A DNA stretch of 38,056 nucleotides from an uncultured Bacilli bacterium (GTDB lineage Bacteria; Bacillota_I; Bacilli_A; RF39; UBA660): contig CANQPC010000012.1 of the NCBI GenBank assembly GCA_947625625.1, positions 1 to 38,056 on the forward strand, read 5' to 3'. The notes under the pieces are model-generated. The model saw only the letters and a list, made by a program, of their open reading frames with translations. It was not told where the DNA came from and made no database searches. The position numbers and the translations under genes are program-made. Positions 16,175 through 24,596 of this stretch are shown here, piece by piece. The stretch's first letter is position 1, and each line of letters starts with the position of its first letter.

Positions 16175-16912
16175 TTATTTTAAATCCAATCTAAAAGATT
16201 TAAGTTCATCAATAAACTCATCTGTCTCTTCATCTTCTGTTATATTATATATTTTATCTTTTACTTTGAGGAGTTCTTCATAACTTATTATAGCTTCTTC
16301 TTCCTGCTTTTTCTCATATTCGGTAAGTTCAATATTCGAAGGCTTAATTTCTTCTTCCATTCTCTTAACTATATTGCTAGCAAATTCCATCTTCGAATTA
16401 GTCTCAAATTTATCTTCCATCTCTTCGAGAATAGATGAATTATTATCTTTTTCGTAATAAAATTCCTCTGTTTTATCGAAATATTCATCTTCTTCTGCTT
16501 TATCAATATGAATAGGAGAAGTCTGCATTCGAGAGTTCATCTCTCTTAAAATATTCTTCTTATAAGCTTCTTTTTCGTTATCATTAGAAGTATTTTTAAT
16601 TACTATCTTATTGTTATTATCTTCTTCTTTAATCTCATTAACTTCGCTATTAGTTTCAATATTTAAAGATCCATCTTCTACTGGAGTAATATCTTCACTA
16701 GGCTTCTTAGTAATAAGTAACGAATCTTCTTCGTTATTGGCGATATTATTACTAGATTCCTTCAATATTTTTACCAATTTTTTATTTTTCATAACTAATA
16801 TAACTAATAAAAAAATTAAAAAAACTAATAAAAAAATTACAATCCAAAAGAAAAATACTCCATCCGAAGATAAATTATTATAAAAATTACTAAACAAATT
16901 AAGTTCAATCAT
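16175..16912 (-). CDS. Single-pass membrane protein with long acidic cytoplasmic tail
   Basis: About 245 residues, unrecognised. One strongly hydrophobic segment (about 17-41, WIVIFLLVFLIFLLVILVM) is followed by KNKK and a ~200-residue, highly charged, Glu-rich region with predicted helices and little hydrophobic core. The topology suggests a cytoplasmic tail acting as a scaffold or adaptor. The start at 16912 is chosen because GAGGTGA, overlapping the rsmE stop, lies 6 nt upstream. Tight coupling to rsmE is therefore likely. Confidence 0.6.
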   Translation of the reverse strand: MIELNLFSNFYNNLSSDGVFFFWIVIFLLVFLIFLLVILVMKNKKLVKILKESSNNIANNEEDSLLITKKPSEDITPVEDGSLNIETNSEVNEIKEEDNNNKIVIKNTSNDNEKEAYKKNILREMNSRMQTSPIHIDKAEEDEYFDKTEEFYYEKDNNSSILEEMEDKFETNSKMEFASNIVKRMEEEIKPSNIELTEYEKKQEEEAIISYEELLKVKDKIYNITEDEETDEFIDELKSFRLDLK

Positions 16913-16917
16913 AATTG

Positions 16918-17631
16918 TCACCTCATACTACTATAATAATTAAATATTGAAGCTATGTATATAGCGGCCGTCTCAACTCTAAATATCAAATTTCCCAAAG
17001 ATACTGAGGCAAAACCATTATCGATTAAAAATTCTTCTTCTTTTTCGCTAATTCCACCTTCTGGACCTACTACCACTATAATTCTATCACAATCTTTAAC
17101 TTTTTGTAAATAGTAATTTAACATTTTATTTTTTTCTTTTGTCGACAAAACTAGCTTTATTTTTTCCTCTCTTTTTACCAGTTCTTTCAATGTAGTAATA
17201 TCTTCAATTTTAGGAATACAAGTTCTCTTCGCTTGCTCGCTTGCTTCCTTACATATACTCTCCCATCTAACTTTTTTCTTAGCAAATCTTTCCTTGTCTA
17301 TTTTGACGATACTTCTCTCCATTGCCAAAGGAATAATTGTATTAACTCCAAGTTCCGTAAGCTTTTGTAAAATTAAATCCATCTTTTGTTCTTTGACAAG
17401 TCCAATTGCCACTGTTACATCTAATTTTAGTTTACTATCTTCACAAATATTTTCTATAATTCTAATTTGCAAAGGATCCATTTCTTCGATTTCACATAGA
17501 TATAATTTGCCATCTAAAACAACCTCAATTTTATCTTTAATATTCATTCGCATAACTTTTTTAATATGATAAATATCACTATCTAGTAATTTTATTTTTT
17601 CGCTAGTTCCTTTAGCAAAATATCTCTGCAT
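16918..17631 (-). CDS. rsmE: 16S rRNA (uracil1498-N3)-methyltransferase
   Basis: 237 residues, a SPOUT-class methyltransferase that methylates U1498 of 16S rRNA using S-adenosylmethionine. Motifs: N-terminal PUA-like domain (MQRYFAKGTSEKIKL..HIKKVMRM), GLVKEQKMDLILQKLTELGV, the EQAKRTCIPKIE block and the C-terminal knot with VVGPEGGISEKEEEFL and SLGNLIFRVETAAIY. It begins a four-gene run ending in rnhB. In many Bacillota rsmE follows dnaJ-prmA; prmA is absent here and a terminator separates it from dnaJ. Confidence 0.95.
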   Translation of the reverse strand: MQRYFAKGTSEKIKLLDSDIYHIKKVMRMNIKDKIEVVLDGKLYLCEIEEMDPLQIRIIENICEDSKLKLDVTVAIGLVKEQKMDLILQKLTELGVNTIIPLAMERSIVKIDKERFAKKKVRWESICKEASEQAKRTCIPKIEDITTLKELVKREEKIKLVLSTKEKNKMLNYYLQKVKDCDRIIVVVGPEGGISEKEEEFLIDNGFASVSLGNLIFRVETAAIYIASIFNYYSSMR

Positions 17632-17710
17632 ATCAAAGCACCTCGCAAATATTATAACATAATTTTTTTTAAAAAATGTATATTTTCATTTTTTTTATTC
17701 ATAATATTAG

Positions 17711-17743
17711 TGTAGTCAAATATTAATTATTTATTTGACTACA
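17711..17743. repeat. Perfect 10-bp inverted repeat upstream of rsmE
   Basis: TGTAGTCAAA (17711-17720) and TTTGACTACA (17734-17743) with a 13-bp spacer. On the minus strand the arm nearer rsmE supplies TTGACT, a possible -35. It is distinct from the dnaJ terminator that begins 3 bp away. Confidence 0.6.
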
Positions 17744-17745
17744 TT

Positions 17746-17772
17746 AAAAAAAGTCACTTTACGTGGCTTTTT
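17746..17772 (-). terminator. Terminator of the hrcA-dnaJ operon
   Basis: AAAAAGCCAC/GTGACTTTTT stem (one mismatch, 5-nt loop) running into a T7 tract on the minus strand. It overlaps the end of dnaJ. Confidence 0.8.
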
Positions 17773-18886
17773 ACTTTTTTAATATCTTATTATATTTAGT
17801 AAATTCGCTATCTCCATCTAAATCAGTCTCCGATAACTCTCTAAATAGTTCTTTCTGTTTTCTATTTAATTTACTTGGAATAACGACATTTACAATAACA
17901 TACATATCCCCTTTTTTACCATTTATATCGCTGTCGATTCCTTTACCTTTTAATCTTAATTTACTACCATTTTTAGTTCCATCAGGAATCGATAATTCAA
18001 CATTTCCATATACTGTAGGAACCATCTTTTTACATCCTAAAACCGCTTCGGTAATAGTAAGAGGAACTTCAATATATAAATCATTACCATCTCTTTCGTA
18101 AAAATCATCATCTTTGACAGTAAACTCAATATATAAATCTCCAGTATCTCCTCCATTGATGCCGGCTTCTCCTTTACCTGCAAGACGAAGTCTATTACCA
18201 GTATCAACTCCTTTAGGTATCGACACGGTAAGAGTCTTATTCTGTTTTACTTTTCCTCTACCATTACAATTAGTACATATCTTCTCAAAAGAAGTTCCCG
18301 TTCCTCCACAGCGAGGACAAGTAGTTCTCGATAAAAACGACCCAAATAGCGTACTCTGTTGTCTCGTCACTGTCCCTGAACCCTTACATTCAGGACAAGT
18401 ATGACTGTTGAATCCCCCTTTACCGTGGCACTCGTCACATTCATCTTCGCATTCCACTTTAATATCTCTTTTAGCACCATGTACCGCTTCGTCGAAAGAA
18501 ATCGTCATTCTATATAGCAAATCGCTTCCATCTTCGCGTCTACTACCACTTCTCGAAGAAGCCCTACCTCCGCCAAAGCCAAAGTTTCTTAAAATATCTC
18601 CAAAAATATCATCCATGCTGCCAAAATCAAAACCTTCAAAACCAGTAAATCCACCTTGGCTGTTAGTAAAGGCCGAATGTCCAAATTGATCGTACTGACG
18701 TCTCTTATTTTCGTCCGATAAAACAGCATAAGCTTCTTGTACCTCTTTAAACTTTTCAGCGGCATTTTCTTCCTTTGAAACGTCTGGATGATACTTTTTA
18801 GCAAGTTTTCTAAATGCCGATTTTATTTCATCTTGACTAGCTGTTTTCGATACTCCAAGTACTTCATAATAATCTTTTTTATTCAT
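17771..18886 (-). CDS. dnaJ: Chaperone DnaJ
   Basis: About 371 residues, class A J-protein that stimulates DnaK. Order: J domain with HPD (KKYHPDVS), Gly/Phe-rich linker ([13 protein letters not shown]), four zinc motifs [24 protein letters not shown] and CTNCNGRG, then the substrate-binding C-terminal domains. The frame opens at 18904; GGAGGATGTT before [11 protein letters not shown] makes the ATG at 18886 the start. Last gene of the heat-shock operon. Confidence 0.97.
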   Translation of the reverse strand: MNKKDYYEVLGVSKTASQDEIKSAFRKLAKKYHPDVSKEENAAEKFKEVQEAYAVLSDENKRRQYDQFGHSAFTNSQGGFTGFEGFDFGSMDDIFGDILRNFGFGGGRASSRSGSRREDGSDLLYRMTISFDEAVHGAKRDIKVECEDECDECHGKGGFNSHTCPECKGSGTVTRQQSTLFGSFLSRTTCPRCGGTGTSFEKICTNCNGRGKVKQNKTLTVSIPKGVDTGNRLRLAGKGEAGINGGDTGDLYIEFTVKDDDFYERDGNDLYIEVPLTITEAVLGCKKMVPTVYGNVELSIPDGTKNGSKLRLKGKGIDSDINGKKGDMYVIVNVVIPSKLNRKQKELFRELSETDLDGDSEFTKYNKILKK

Positions 18887-18904
18887 AACATCCTCCAAAC
18901 ACAA

Positions 18905-18939
18905 GTATAAGTTCTAGTTTAAAAGCTAGAACTTCATAC
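18905..18939 (-). promoter_or_regulatory. Hairpin in the dnaK-dnaJ gap
   Basis: GTATAAGTTCTAG and CTAGAACTT-C-ATAC form a 13-bp stem with a single bulge and an 8-nt loop. It fills most of the 55-nt gap and lacks a T run, so it is more likely a processing or stability element, or a partial attenuator, than a full terminator. Confidence 0.6.
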
Positions 18940-18941
18940 TC

Positions 18942-20786
18942 TTATTTCTCTTCAAATTCAGCATCGACAACGCCATCGTCGTCATCTTTTTTCTTATTAT
19001 TTTTACTCTTTGTATCTTCTTTTTCTTCAGAACTATCTGTCGTTTGATTATTTTTAGCAGCTTCTTCGTATACTCTACTTGCTAGCGCATTAGCTTTCTC
19101 GAGAAGCTTATCTTTAGCTTTCGTAATTTCTTCGGCATCTTCTCCCTTTAGAGCTTCATTTACTTTATCTATAAGCTTGTTAGCTTCTTCTTTTTCTTCG
19201 TCAGTAACTTTGTCTCCTAAATCCTTGATAGCCTTTTCCGTCATAAATACAATTTGTTCTGCTTCATTCTTAGCATCGGCAAGTTCTTTCTTCTTAGCAT
19301 CAGCTTCCTTATTCTTTTCAGCTTCCTTCATCATCTTGTCAATTTCTTCATCACTTAATGTGTTACTAGCCGTAATTGTAATCGACTGTTCCTTTTGTGT
19401 TCCCAAATCTTTAGCCTTAACATTTACAATACCATTAGCATCTATATCGAAAGTAACTTCAATTTGTGGAACTCCTCTAGGAGCAGGTGGAATATTTGTA
19501 AGTTGGAAATTACCAAGTGTCTTATTATCTGAAGCCATTGATCTTTCACCTTGTAATACATGTATATCGACAGCAGGTTGATTATCAGCGGCCGTTGAAA
19601 ATACTTGACTCTTACTAGTAGGTATCGTCGTATTTCTAGGAATAAGTACTGTCATAACTCCTCCTAAAGTTTCAATACCGAGTGATAGAGGTGTAACATC
19701 AAGTAGAACAATATCGTTGACATCTCCTGTTAAAACTCCCCCTTGAATAGAAGCTCCCATTGCGACAACTTCATCAGGATTAACTTCTTTAGAAGGTTCC
19801 TTACCAAGTTCTTTTTTAACAAGTTCCTGTACGCAAGGTATTCTCGTTGAACCACCTACTAATAATACCTTATCGATATCTTTACTACTTAGTGAAGCAT
19901 CTTTCAAAGCTTTTCTTACTGGCTCAACAGTAGACTCGACTAAATCACTGATTAAATCTTCAAATTTTGCTCTTGTTAAATTCATATTCAAATGAAGTGG
20001 TCCATCTGCTCCCTGTGATATAAATGGAAGTGAAATTTCTGTCGAAGTCATACCACTTAAATCTTTTTTAGCCTTTTCAGCAGCATCTTTTACTCTCTGC
20101 ATAGCCATTTTATCAGATGATAAATCGACACCTGATTCCTTTTTAAATTCCGAAATCATATAATCCATAACTCTCTCGTCGAAGTCATCTCCACCTAGAT
20201 GATTATTACCGCTAGTAGATTTAACTTCAAATACACCATCACCAAGTTCAAGTATTGAAACGTCGAATGTTCCACCACCTAAGTCATAGACGAGGACAGT
20301 CTGATTTTTATCTTGTTTGTCGAGACCATAAGCTAAAGCAGCCGCTGTTGGTTCATTGATAATTCTTTCAACTTCTAATCCTGCTATCTTACCAGCATTC
20401 TTAGTAGCCTGTCTTTGACTGTCGTTAAAGTATGCAGGAACCGTAATAACTGCTTTGGTAACCGTCTCTCCCAAATAACTCTCCGCTGTTTTCTTTAAAT
20501 CTCCAAGTATCATAGCTGATATTTCTTCTGGTGTATACTTCTTATCGTTAGCACTAACCTTTTCATTAGTACCCATTTTCCTCTTAATGGAAGATATTGT
20601 ATCTTTATTAGTAACCATTTGGTTCTTTGCCTTTTGGCCTACAATTATCTCCCCATTTTTAAATGCTACTACTGATGGAGTCGTTCTCATTCCCTCAGGA
20701 TTAGTAATAACTTTCGCTTCTCCACCTTCGTATATAGCGACACAACTATTAGTTGTACCTAAATCAATTCCTATAATTTTACTCAT
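18942..20786 (-). CDS. dnaK: Chaperone DnaK (Hsp70)
   Basis: 614 residues. N-terminal ATPase domain with [27 protein letters not shown] and [11 protein letters not shown]; the [17 protein letters not shown] linker; the substrate-binding domain ([20 protein letters not shown]); and an acidic helical lid ending in [13 protein letters not shown]. Works with DnaJ and GrpE. It starts 3 bp after a small membrane protein gene that separates it from grpE. Confidence 0.98.
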   Translation of the reverse strand: MSKIIGIDLGTTNSCVAIYEGGEAKVITNPEGMRTTPSVVAFKNGEIIVGQKAKNQMVTNKDTISSIKRKMGTNEKVSANDKKYTPEEISAMILGDLKKTAESYLGETVTKAVITVPAYFNDSQRQATKNAGKIAGLEVERIINEPTAAALAYGLDKQDKNQTVLVYDLGGGTFDVSILELGDGVFEVKSTSGNNHLGGDDFDERVMDYMISEFKKESGVDLSSDKMAMQRVKDAAEKAKKDLSGMTSTEISLPFISQGADGPLHLNMNLTRAKFEDLISDLVESTVEPVRKALKDASLSSKDIDKVLLVGGSTRIPCVQELVKKELGKEPSKEVNPDEVVAMGASIQGGVLTGDVNDIVLLDVTPLSLGIETLGGVMTVLIPRNTTIPTSKSQVFSTAADNQPAVDIHVLQGERSMASDNKTLGNFQLTNIPPAPRGVPQIEVTFDIDANGIVNVKAKDLGTQKEQSITITASNTLSDEEIDKMMKEAEKNKEADAKKKELADAKNEAEQIVFMTEKAIKDLGDKVTDEEKEEANKLIDKVNEALKGEDAEEITKAKDKLLEKANALASRVYEEAAKNNQTTDSSEEKEDTKSKNNKKKDDDDGVVDAEFEEK

Positions 20787-20788
20787 AA

Positions 20789-21031
20789 TTAATCATTTCC
20801 TTTCCTATTATCTATTTCATCATCATGAATAACCTTTATTTTCTTTCCCTTTTTATTATTCATTTCACTATTTTTCTTAAGAGAACTATAAATCAAACAA
20901 GCTATTATTAATATTATAAAAACTGGAAATAACCATATAATAAATCTATATATTAATACGCCCATTATTACCGCTACTATTATATAGAGTATTTCTTTTA
21001 TCGTATCTTTATTCATAACATACCTACTCAT
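20789..21031 (-). CDS. Small membrane protein inserted between grpE and dnaK
   Basis: 80 residues, no recognised family. A short N-terminus, one or two hydrophobic helices (about 13-30 and 33-50; [20 protein letters not shown] and [17 protein letters not shown]), then a basic tail ([16 protein letters not shown]) and acidic end. The reading frame overlaps grpE by 8 bp at the ATG 21031; the ATG at 21016 (after AGTAGG) is an alternative start. The tail is predicted cytoplasmic. It is inside the heat-shock operon and should be co-induced with the chaperones. This position is unusual for Bacillota. Confidence 0.65.
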   Translation of the reverse strand: MSRYVMNKDTIKEILYIIVAVIMGVLIYRFIIWLFPVFIILIIACLIYSSLKKNSEMNNKKGKKIKVIHDDEIDNRKGND

Positions 21032-21566
21032 TTACCTTTACCATAGCGGTTCTAAGTACTCTATCTTTATACATATACCCCTTTTGAAGTACCTCGAGAA
21101 CAGTTCCCGAAGGCTTACTATCATCCTTACCAGTAACGACAGCCTGATGAAGAGAAGGATCGAACTCTTTACCTAAACTCTCTATCTCTTTAACTTCAAA
21201 TTTTTCCAGTAATTCTCTTATCTGCTTATACATCAGTTTAAATCCACTTAAGAATTTAGATACTTCGTCTTCTTCATTATCATCATCCATATTAATAGCT
21301 CTCTCAAAATTATCGAGAATTGGTAAAAAACCCTTTAAAATATCTTCTTCAGCATACTTAATTATTCTAGCGGTCTCTTCATCTTTTCTCTTTCGATAAT
21401 TAAATAGTTCAGCTTTACTTCGAAGAGCCTCATCCTCTAGCTCTTTAATTCTTTTCCCCAATAATTCTCTTTCATCTTCAATTGAAGTTTCCACTTCTTT
21501 ATTACTATTTTCTTTTATTTCATCTTTCTTTTCTTCATTATTCTTATGTTTCTTCTTATTCTCCAT
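21024..21566 (-). CDS. grpE: Nucleotide exchange factor GrpE
   Basis: 180 residues. A charged disordered N-terminus, a long coiled coil (about 30-90, including AELFNYRKRKDEETARII) and a C-terminal beta domain with EFDPSLHQAV and VLQKGYMYKDRVLRTAMVKV. It releases ADP from DnaK. The ATG lies inside the hrcA coding end (11-bp overlap) with GGAGG 5 nt upstream, so translation is coupled to hrcA. Confidence 0.97.
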   Translation of the reverse strand: MENKKKHKNNEEKKDEIKENSNKEVETSIEDERELLGKRIKELEDEALRSKAELFNYRKRKDEETARIIKYAEEDILKGFLPILDNFERAINMDDDNEEDEVSKFLSGFKLMYKQIRELLEKFEVKEIESLGKEFDPSLHQAVVTGKDDSKPSGTVLEVLQKGYMYKDRVLRTAMVKVNE

Positions 21567-22560
21567 GACTACCTCCTAAGTTATCTTTAATATAATCAAG
21601 AAGTGCAATTACCCTTCCATATTCCATTCTTTTAGGTCCAATAATTGCTATAGTTCCTTCTTCACCATTGATATTATATTTTGTCTTAATAACCGAAACA
21701 TCATCCATAAGTTCTGTTTCACTGCCGACATATATATTAATACCATTATCTTCTTCTTTCATTTTCGATATAATCTCATTATCTTCAAATTTTGCAAGAA
21801 TTTCTTTTACCTTATCGACATTTGTAAATTCCGGTTGTTTAAGAATATTAGTTCTTCCCCCAAAATAAGCATCGGTTCTTACATTTGTAAACTCTTGAAA
21901 AGCATCATAGAAAGTATTATATAAAATCTCATATTGATTGACATAATCCTTAATAATTGGCTTAACCTCATATTCTAACTTTTCACTGACTTCATTGATT
22001 GGAGTACCGACGACGAGCTTATTTATAAGTTCAACTGTCTTTTTAACCTCTTCATTAGAAATACTTTTAGGTAAATAGAGTACCTTATGTTGAACTACTC
22101 CCTTATCGGTAATAACTATCGACAAAATTTTATTTTCATCGAGAGGTACAACTTCAACTTTTTTAAGTCTATTATCTTTTGAAGAATTGCCGAGTACAAT
22201 TGTCGTATAATTAGTTATTTCACTAACTATCTCAATACTTTTCTTAATAGTCTCATTCAAATCCAAAGAATTATTTCGAAAGATCGTTTGAAGTTTAAGC
22301 ATATCTTCTCCCGTCATTGACTTTGGCTGCATTAAATTTTCAATATAATACCTATAACCATCTTCACTAGGTATTCTTCCCGAAGCAAAATGATTTTTTT
22401 CTAATAAATGAAGTTCTTCTAATCTTGCCATTTCATTTCTAATCGTTGCCGAAGAACATTTAAGTTTTTTACAAATATGATTCGAACTGACCGGTTTAGC
22501 AGTCTTAATATACTCTTCGACAATAACCTTTAGCATTTCTCTTTGTCTATTAGTTATCAT
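21556..22560 (-). CDS. hrcA: Heat-inducible transcription repressor HrcA
   Basis: 334 residues. N-terminal winged-helix DNA-binding domain (TNRQREMLKVIVEEYIKTAKPVSS, CSSATIRNEMARLEELHLLE) followed by the IDD-GAF-type regulatory region and the C-terminal GPKRMEYGRVIALLDYI. It represses class I heat-shock genes by binding CIRCE and needs GroE for folding. Two CIRCE-like sites lie in its own promoter, so it autoregulates the operon. Confidence 0.97.
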   Translation of the reverse strand: MITNRQREMLKVIVEEYIKTAKPVSSNHICKKLKCSSATIRNEMARLEELHLLEKNHFASGRIPSEDGYRYYIENLMQPKSMTGEDMLKLQTIFRNNSLDLNETIKKSIEIVSEITNYTTIVLGNSSKDNRLKKVEVVPLDENKILSIVITDKGVVQHKVLYLPKSISNEEVKKTVELINKLVVGTPINEVSEKLEYEVKPIIKDYVNQYEILYNTFYDAFQEFTNVRTDAYFGGRTNILKQPEFTNVDKVKEILAKFEDNEIISKMKEEDNGINIYVGSETELMDDVSVIKTKYNINGEEGTIAIIGPKRMEYGRVIALLDYIKDNLGGSHGE

Positions 22561-22574
22561 TAATCTTCACTTCC

Positions 22575-22601
22575 TTGGCAATTATCTCTTTCCATTGCTA
22601 A
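22575..22601. promoter_or_regulatory. CIRCE-like operator (downstream copy)
   Basis: TTGGCAATT-N9-CATTGCTAA keeps the 9-9-9 spacing of CIRCE (TTAGCACTC-N9-GAGTGCTAA) and 7 of 9 arm positions pair. It begins 4 bp downstream of the -10, at the transcription start region of hrcA. Confidence 0.65.
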
Positions 22602-22605
22602 TATC

Positions 22606-22634
22606 ATTATATTACTATTATTTAGCAAAGTCAA
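22606..22634 (-). promoter_or_regulatory. hrcA operon promoter
   Basis: TTGACT (22634-22629), 17-bp spacer, TATAAT (22611-22606). This is a near-consensus sigma-A promoter flanked and overlapped by two CIRCE-like elements. Confidence 0.85.
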
Positions 22635-22648
22635 CTAAAAATTGCTAA
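22622..22648. promoter_or_regulatory. CIRCE-like operator (upstream copy)
   Basis: TTAGCAAAG-N9-AATTGCTAA: the outer TTAGCA/TGCTAA of CIRCE are perfect while the inner CTC/GAG is replaced by A/T-rich bases. It covers the -35 of the hrcA promoter. Confidence 0.75.
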
Positions 22649-22730
22649 TTTATTAAAATTCTATATTAATAATAAATTTAATCTTTAAAAAATAATACAC
22701 TTATGATAAAATCATTATAAGGTGATTAAA

Positions 22731-23456
22731 ATGAAATTAAGAAAAGCAATTCTTCTTATTCATGGCTTTGCAGGAGGAAATTACGATTATGGAAATCTTG
22801 CCAACGACCTCGAATTTTTACGTGGCTTTGATGTCTTTACTTTCACTCTCCCCGGCCACAATAAACTAATTATCAAAAATGTAACTAGAGATGATTGGAT
22901 TAACGAAGCCGAAAGACAACTTCAAAAAATAATAAAACATGGCTATAAAAGTATCTATTTAATCGGTCACAGTATGGGAGGAGTAATCGCTTCCTATTTA
23001 GCTTCCAAATATTCCGAAGTCAAAAAGCTCGTTCTCGCTTCTCCTGCTTTCAAATACTTTTCTTTCAAAGATGACAAATTAGATGTTCTCAAAAGCCTAC
23101 AAATTATTCCCAGACTATTTAAAGATTATAGTACCGAAGAAGTCCTATCTCGTATCTTTAAAGTACCAGCCAAAACTATTTTTGAATTTACCAAACTAGT
23201 TGAAGAACATACCGACGATATTACCAAAATAACCATTCCTACCCTGATTATTCACGGTGATAATGATGAGATAGTTCCCGAAGATTCAGTAGAGTACGTC
23301 TACGAAAACATTGCTTCCAAATCTGTAACTTTAGTAACTATTCAAACTTTAACTCATGATTTATTTGTAAATGACCGCTACGAAGAAGTCAAAAAACTAA
23401 TTATCAAATTTTTCAAAAACCATCATCCAAAAATTAAACAAAAAAAGAAAATATAG
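22731..23456 (+). CDS. Alpha/beta hydrolase (carboxylesterase/monoacylglycerol lipase type)
   Basis: 241 residues. The nucleophile elbow GHSMGG places Ser81; the acid is in IIHGDNDEIVP and the catalytic His in TLTHDLF near the end. The oxyanion strand is LLIHGFAGG (8-16). The length and motif order match the small bacterial esterase/monoglyceride lipase group; the substrate is unknown. The frame begins with GTG at 22722 inside AAGGTGATT; the ATG at 22731 is correctly spaced. Divergent from hrcA, ended by a shared terminator. Confidence 0.85.
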   Translation: MKLRKAILLIHGFAGGNYDYGNLANDLEFLRGFDVFTFTLPGHNKLIIKNVTRDDWINEAERQLQKIIKHGYKSIYLIGHSMGGVIASYLASKYSEVKKLVLASPAFKYFSFKDDKLDVLKSLQIIPRLFKDYSTEEVLSRIFKVPAKTIFEFTKLVEEHTDDITKITIPTLIIHGDNDEIVPEDSVEYVYENIASKSVTLVTIQTLTHDLFVNDRYEEVKKLIIKFFKNHHPKIKQKKKI

Positions 23457-23487
23457 GAAAAAACTAAAATTTTCCTATATTTTTTTT
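23452..23487. terminator. Bidirectional terminator (hydrolase / sortase)
   Basis: A 10-bp stem TATAGGAAAA/TTTTCCTATA with an 8-nt loop and a T8 run on the plus strand. The sortase stop codon lies inside it. Confidence 0.8.
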
Positions 23488-24200
23488 AGAGCAATAAGTA
23501 AATACTTATCTTCATAATTACGATAATCCGGATGCTCGCTACACGTCTGTAAAATAACTATCTCATCATCTCTAGAAATCGAAGCATCCGTTTCATACAT
23601 ACTTCTTTCCTTGAGAGTCTGAAGATGCTCCCAATATTCATCATCACTATTATATATAATTCTCATATATGAAAAATCTTGAACTTCGACATATACCGAA
23701 AATATTTCGTATTTTTTCTTAAATAAATCAGTCGTTATTTCTATATACTTATGTTCCCTATAATAATCTTCTTCATAATAATTTTCCAAAATATCAAAAG
23801 GCATCACCACATTAGCGGAATTATGTCCGAATATCAATAACTTCTTATCGAGATTAATATCATTTCGGTAATCCAAAAAGATAGCTCCCATAAAGTTTTC
23901 TTTACCATAAGCATCATGATTCAAATAATAATCATTATCGTCACTTTGCATAATAGGTACAATAAAGTCCGTATTTAGTATTTCAAAAATACCTACGACG
24001 TCATCATTTCCATAATCACTTTTAGCTTTATCGATAATTCCCTTATAATCTTCTGGATTAGTAACATTGTTATTTCTTTCAATATTAACATATAAATAAC
24101 TGTCATCTTGTTTATTTATAATAAAAAAATACGTCAAAATAGATATCAAAATTCCTATACTCAAAATCAAAATAATAATTATTTTTTTTCTACATTTCAT
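23475..24200 (-). CDS. Class B sortase
   Basis: About 241 residues, a membrane-anchored transpeptidase that joins surface proteins to peptidoglycan or pilin. One N-terminal signal anchor (about 7-28), then the sortase barrel with the catalytic His126 (IFGHNS), Cys220 (VILQTCSEH) and Arg227 (HPDYRNYE). The insertion between the His and Cys strands fits class B. The start at 24200 is chosen because AGAGG lies 6 nt upstream; the frame itself opens at 24239 within the preceding gene. No sortase substrate with an NPxTN-like motif was recognised in the window. Confidence 0.88.
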   Translation of the reverse strand: MKCRKKIIIILILSIGILISILTYFFIINKQDDSYLYVNIERNNNVTNPEDYKGIIDKAKSDYGNDDVVGIFEILNTDFIVPIMQSDDNDYYLNHDAYGKENFMGAIFLDYRNDINLDKKLLIFGHNSANVVMPFDILENYYEEDYYREHKYIEITTDLFKKKYEIFSVYVEVQDFSYMRIIYNSDDEYWEHLQTLKERSMYETDASISRDDEIVILQTCSEHPDYRNYEDKYLLIALKKI

Positions 24201-24220
24201 ATTTTCCTCTAAATAAAATC

Positions 24221-24574
24221 TTATTGTTTTGTCATCCAAAGTCCATGTAAATTACAAAAACAGTAAGCCGCTAGTAAATTATCTTCTCTCTTACATTTCA
24301 TAGTGGCCTCTTCTTCTTTATCTAAATATTTAATTACATATCCATCTTCAAATTCCAAAAGAATAAATACAATATGATGTTCTTCGGTCATCGGATGACT
24401 AACCTCTCCTACCTTAACTTCATATTCATTACCATTCTTCATAATTACGGGAAGATGTTTTTCCAAAGAAGCTTCTACAGTATTAGCTTTTATTTCCTCT
24501 AACCCTTCTATATTAATACTATTCTTAAAACTACAAATTACTTTATCATCACTTTTATCATAATAAAATTTCAT
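24221..24574 (-). CDS. Superoxide reductase (desulfoferrodoxin/neelaredoxin family)
   Basis: 117 residues. Reduces superoxide to hydrogen peroxide at a mononuclear iron site, typical of anaerobes. The five ligands are visible: His40 (EKHLPVI), His60 and His66 (SHPMTEEHHI), Cys107 and His110 (CNLHGLW); Glu38-Lys39 next to the first His are conserved active-site residues. The N-terminal desulforedoxin CxxC site of two-iron enzymes is absent (only Cys14 remains), so this is the one-iron type or a degenerate version. It starts 22 bp after the cysteine desulfurase gene and is likely co-transcribed. Confidence 0.88.
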   Translation of the reverse strand: MKFYYDKSDDKVICSFKNSINIEGLEEIKANTVEASLEKHLPVIMKNGNEYEVKVGEVSHPMTEEHHIVFILLEFEDGYVIKYLDKEEEATMKCKREDNLLAAYCFCNLHGLWMTKQ

Positions 24575-24596
24575 CTAAATTACCTCTTTCCTCTAA

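Noticed and set aside
18114-18689. Long plus-strand frames opposite dnaJ
   Set aside because: They are antisense to the well-supported dnaJ zinc and J-domain regions, have no ribosome sites and show repetitive Pro/Ser/Leu composition typical of shadow frames.
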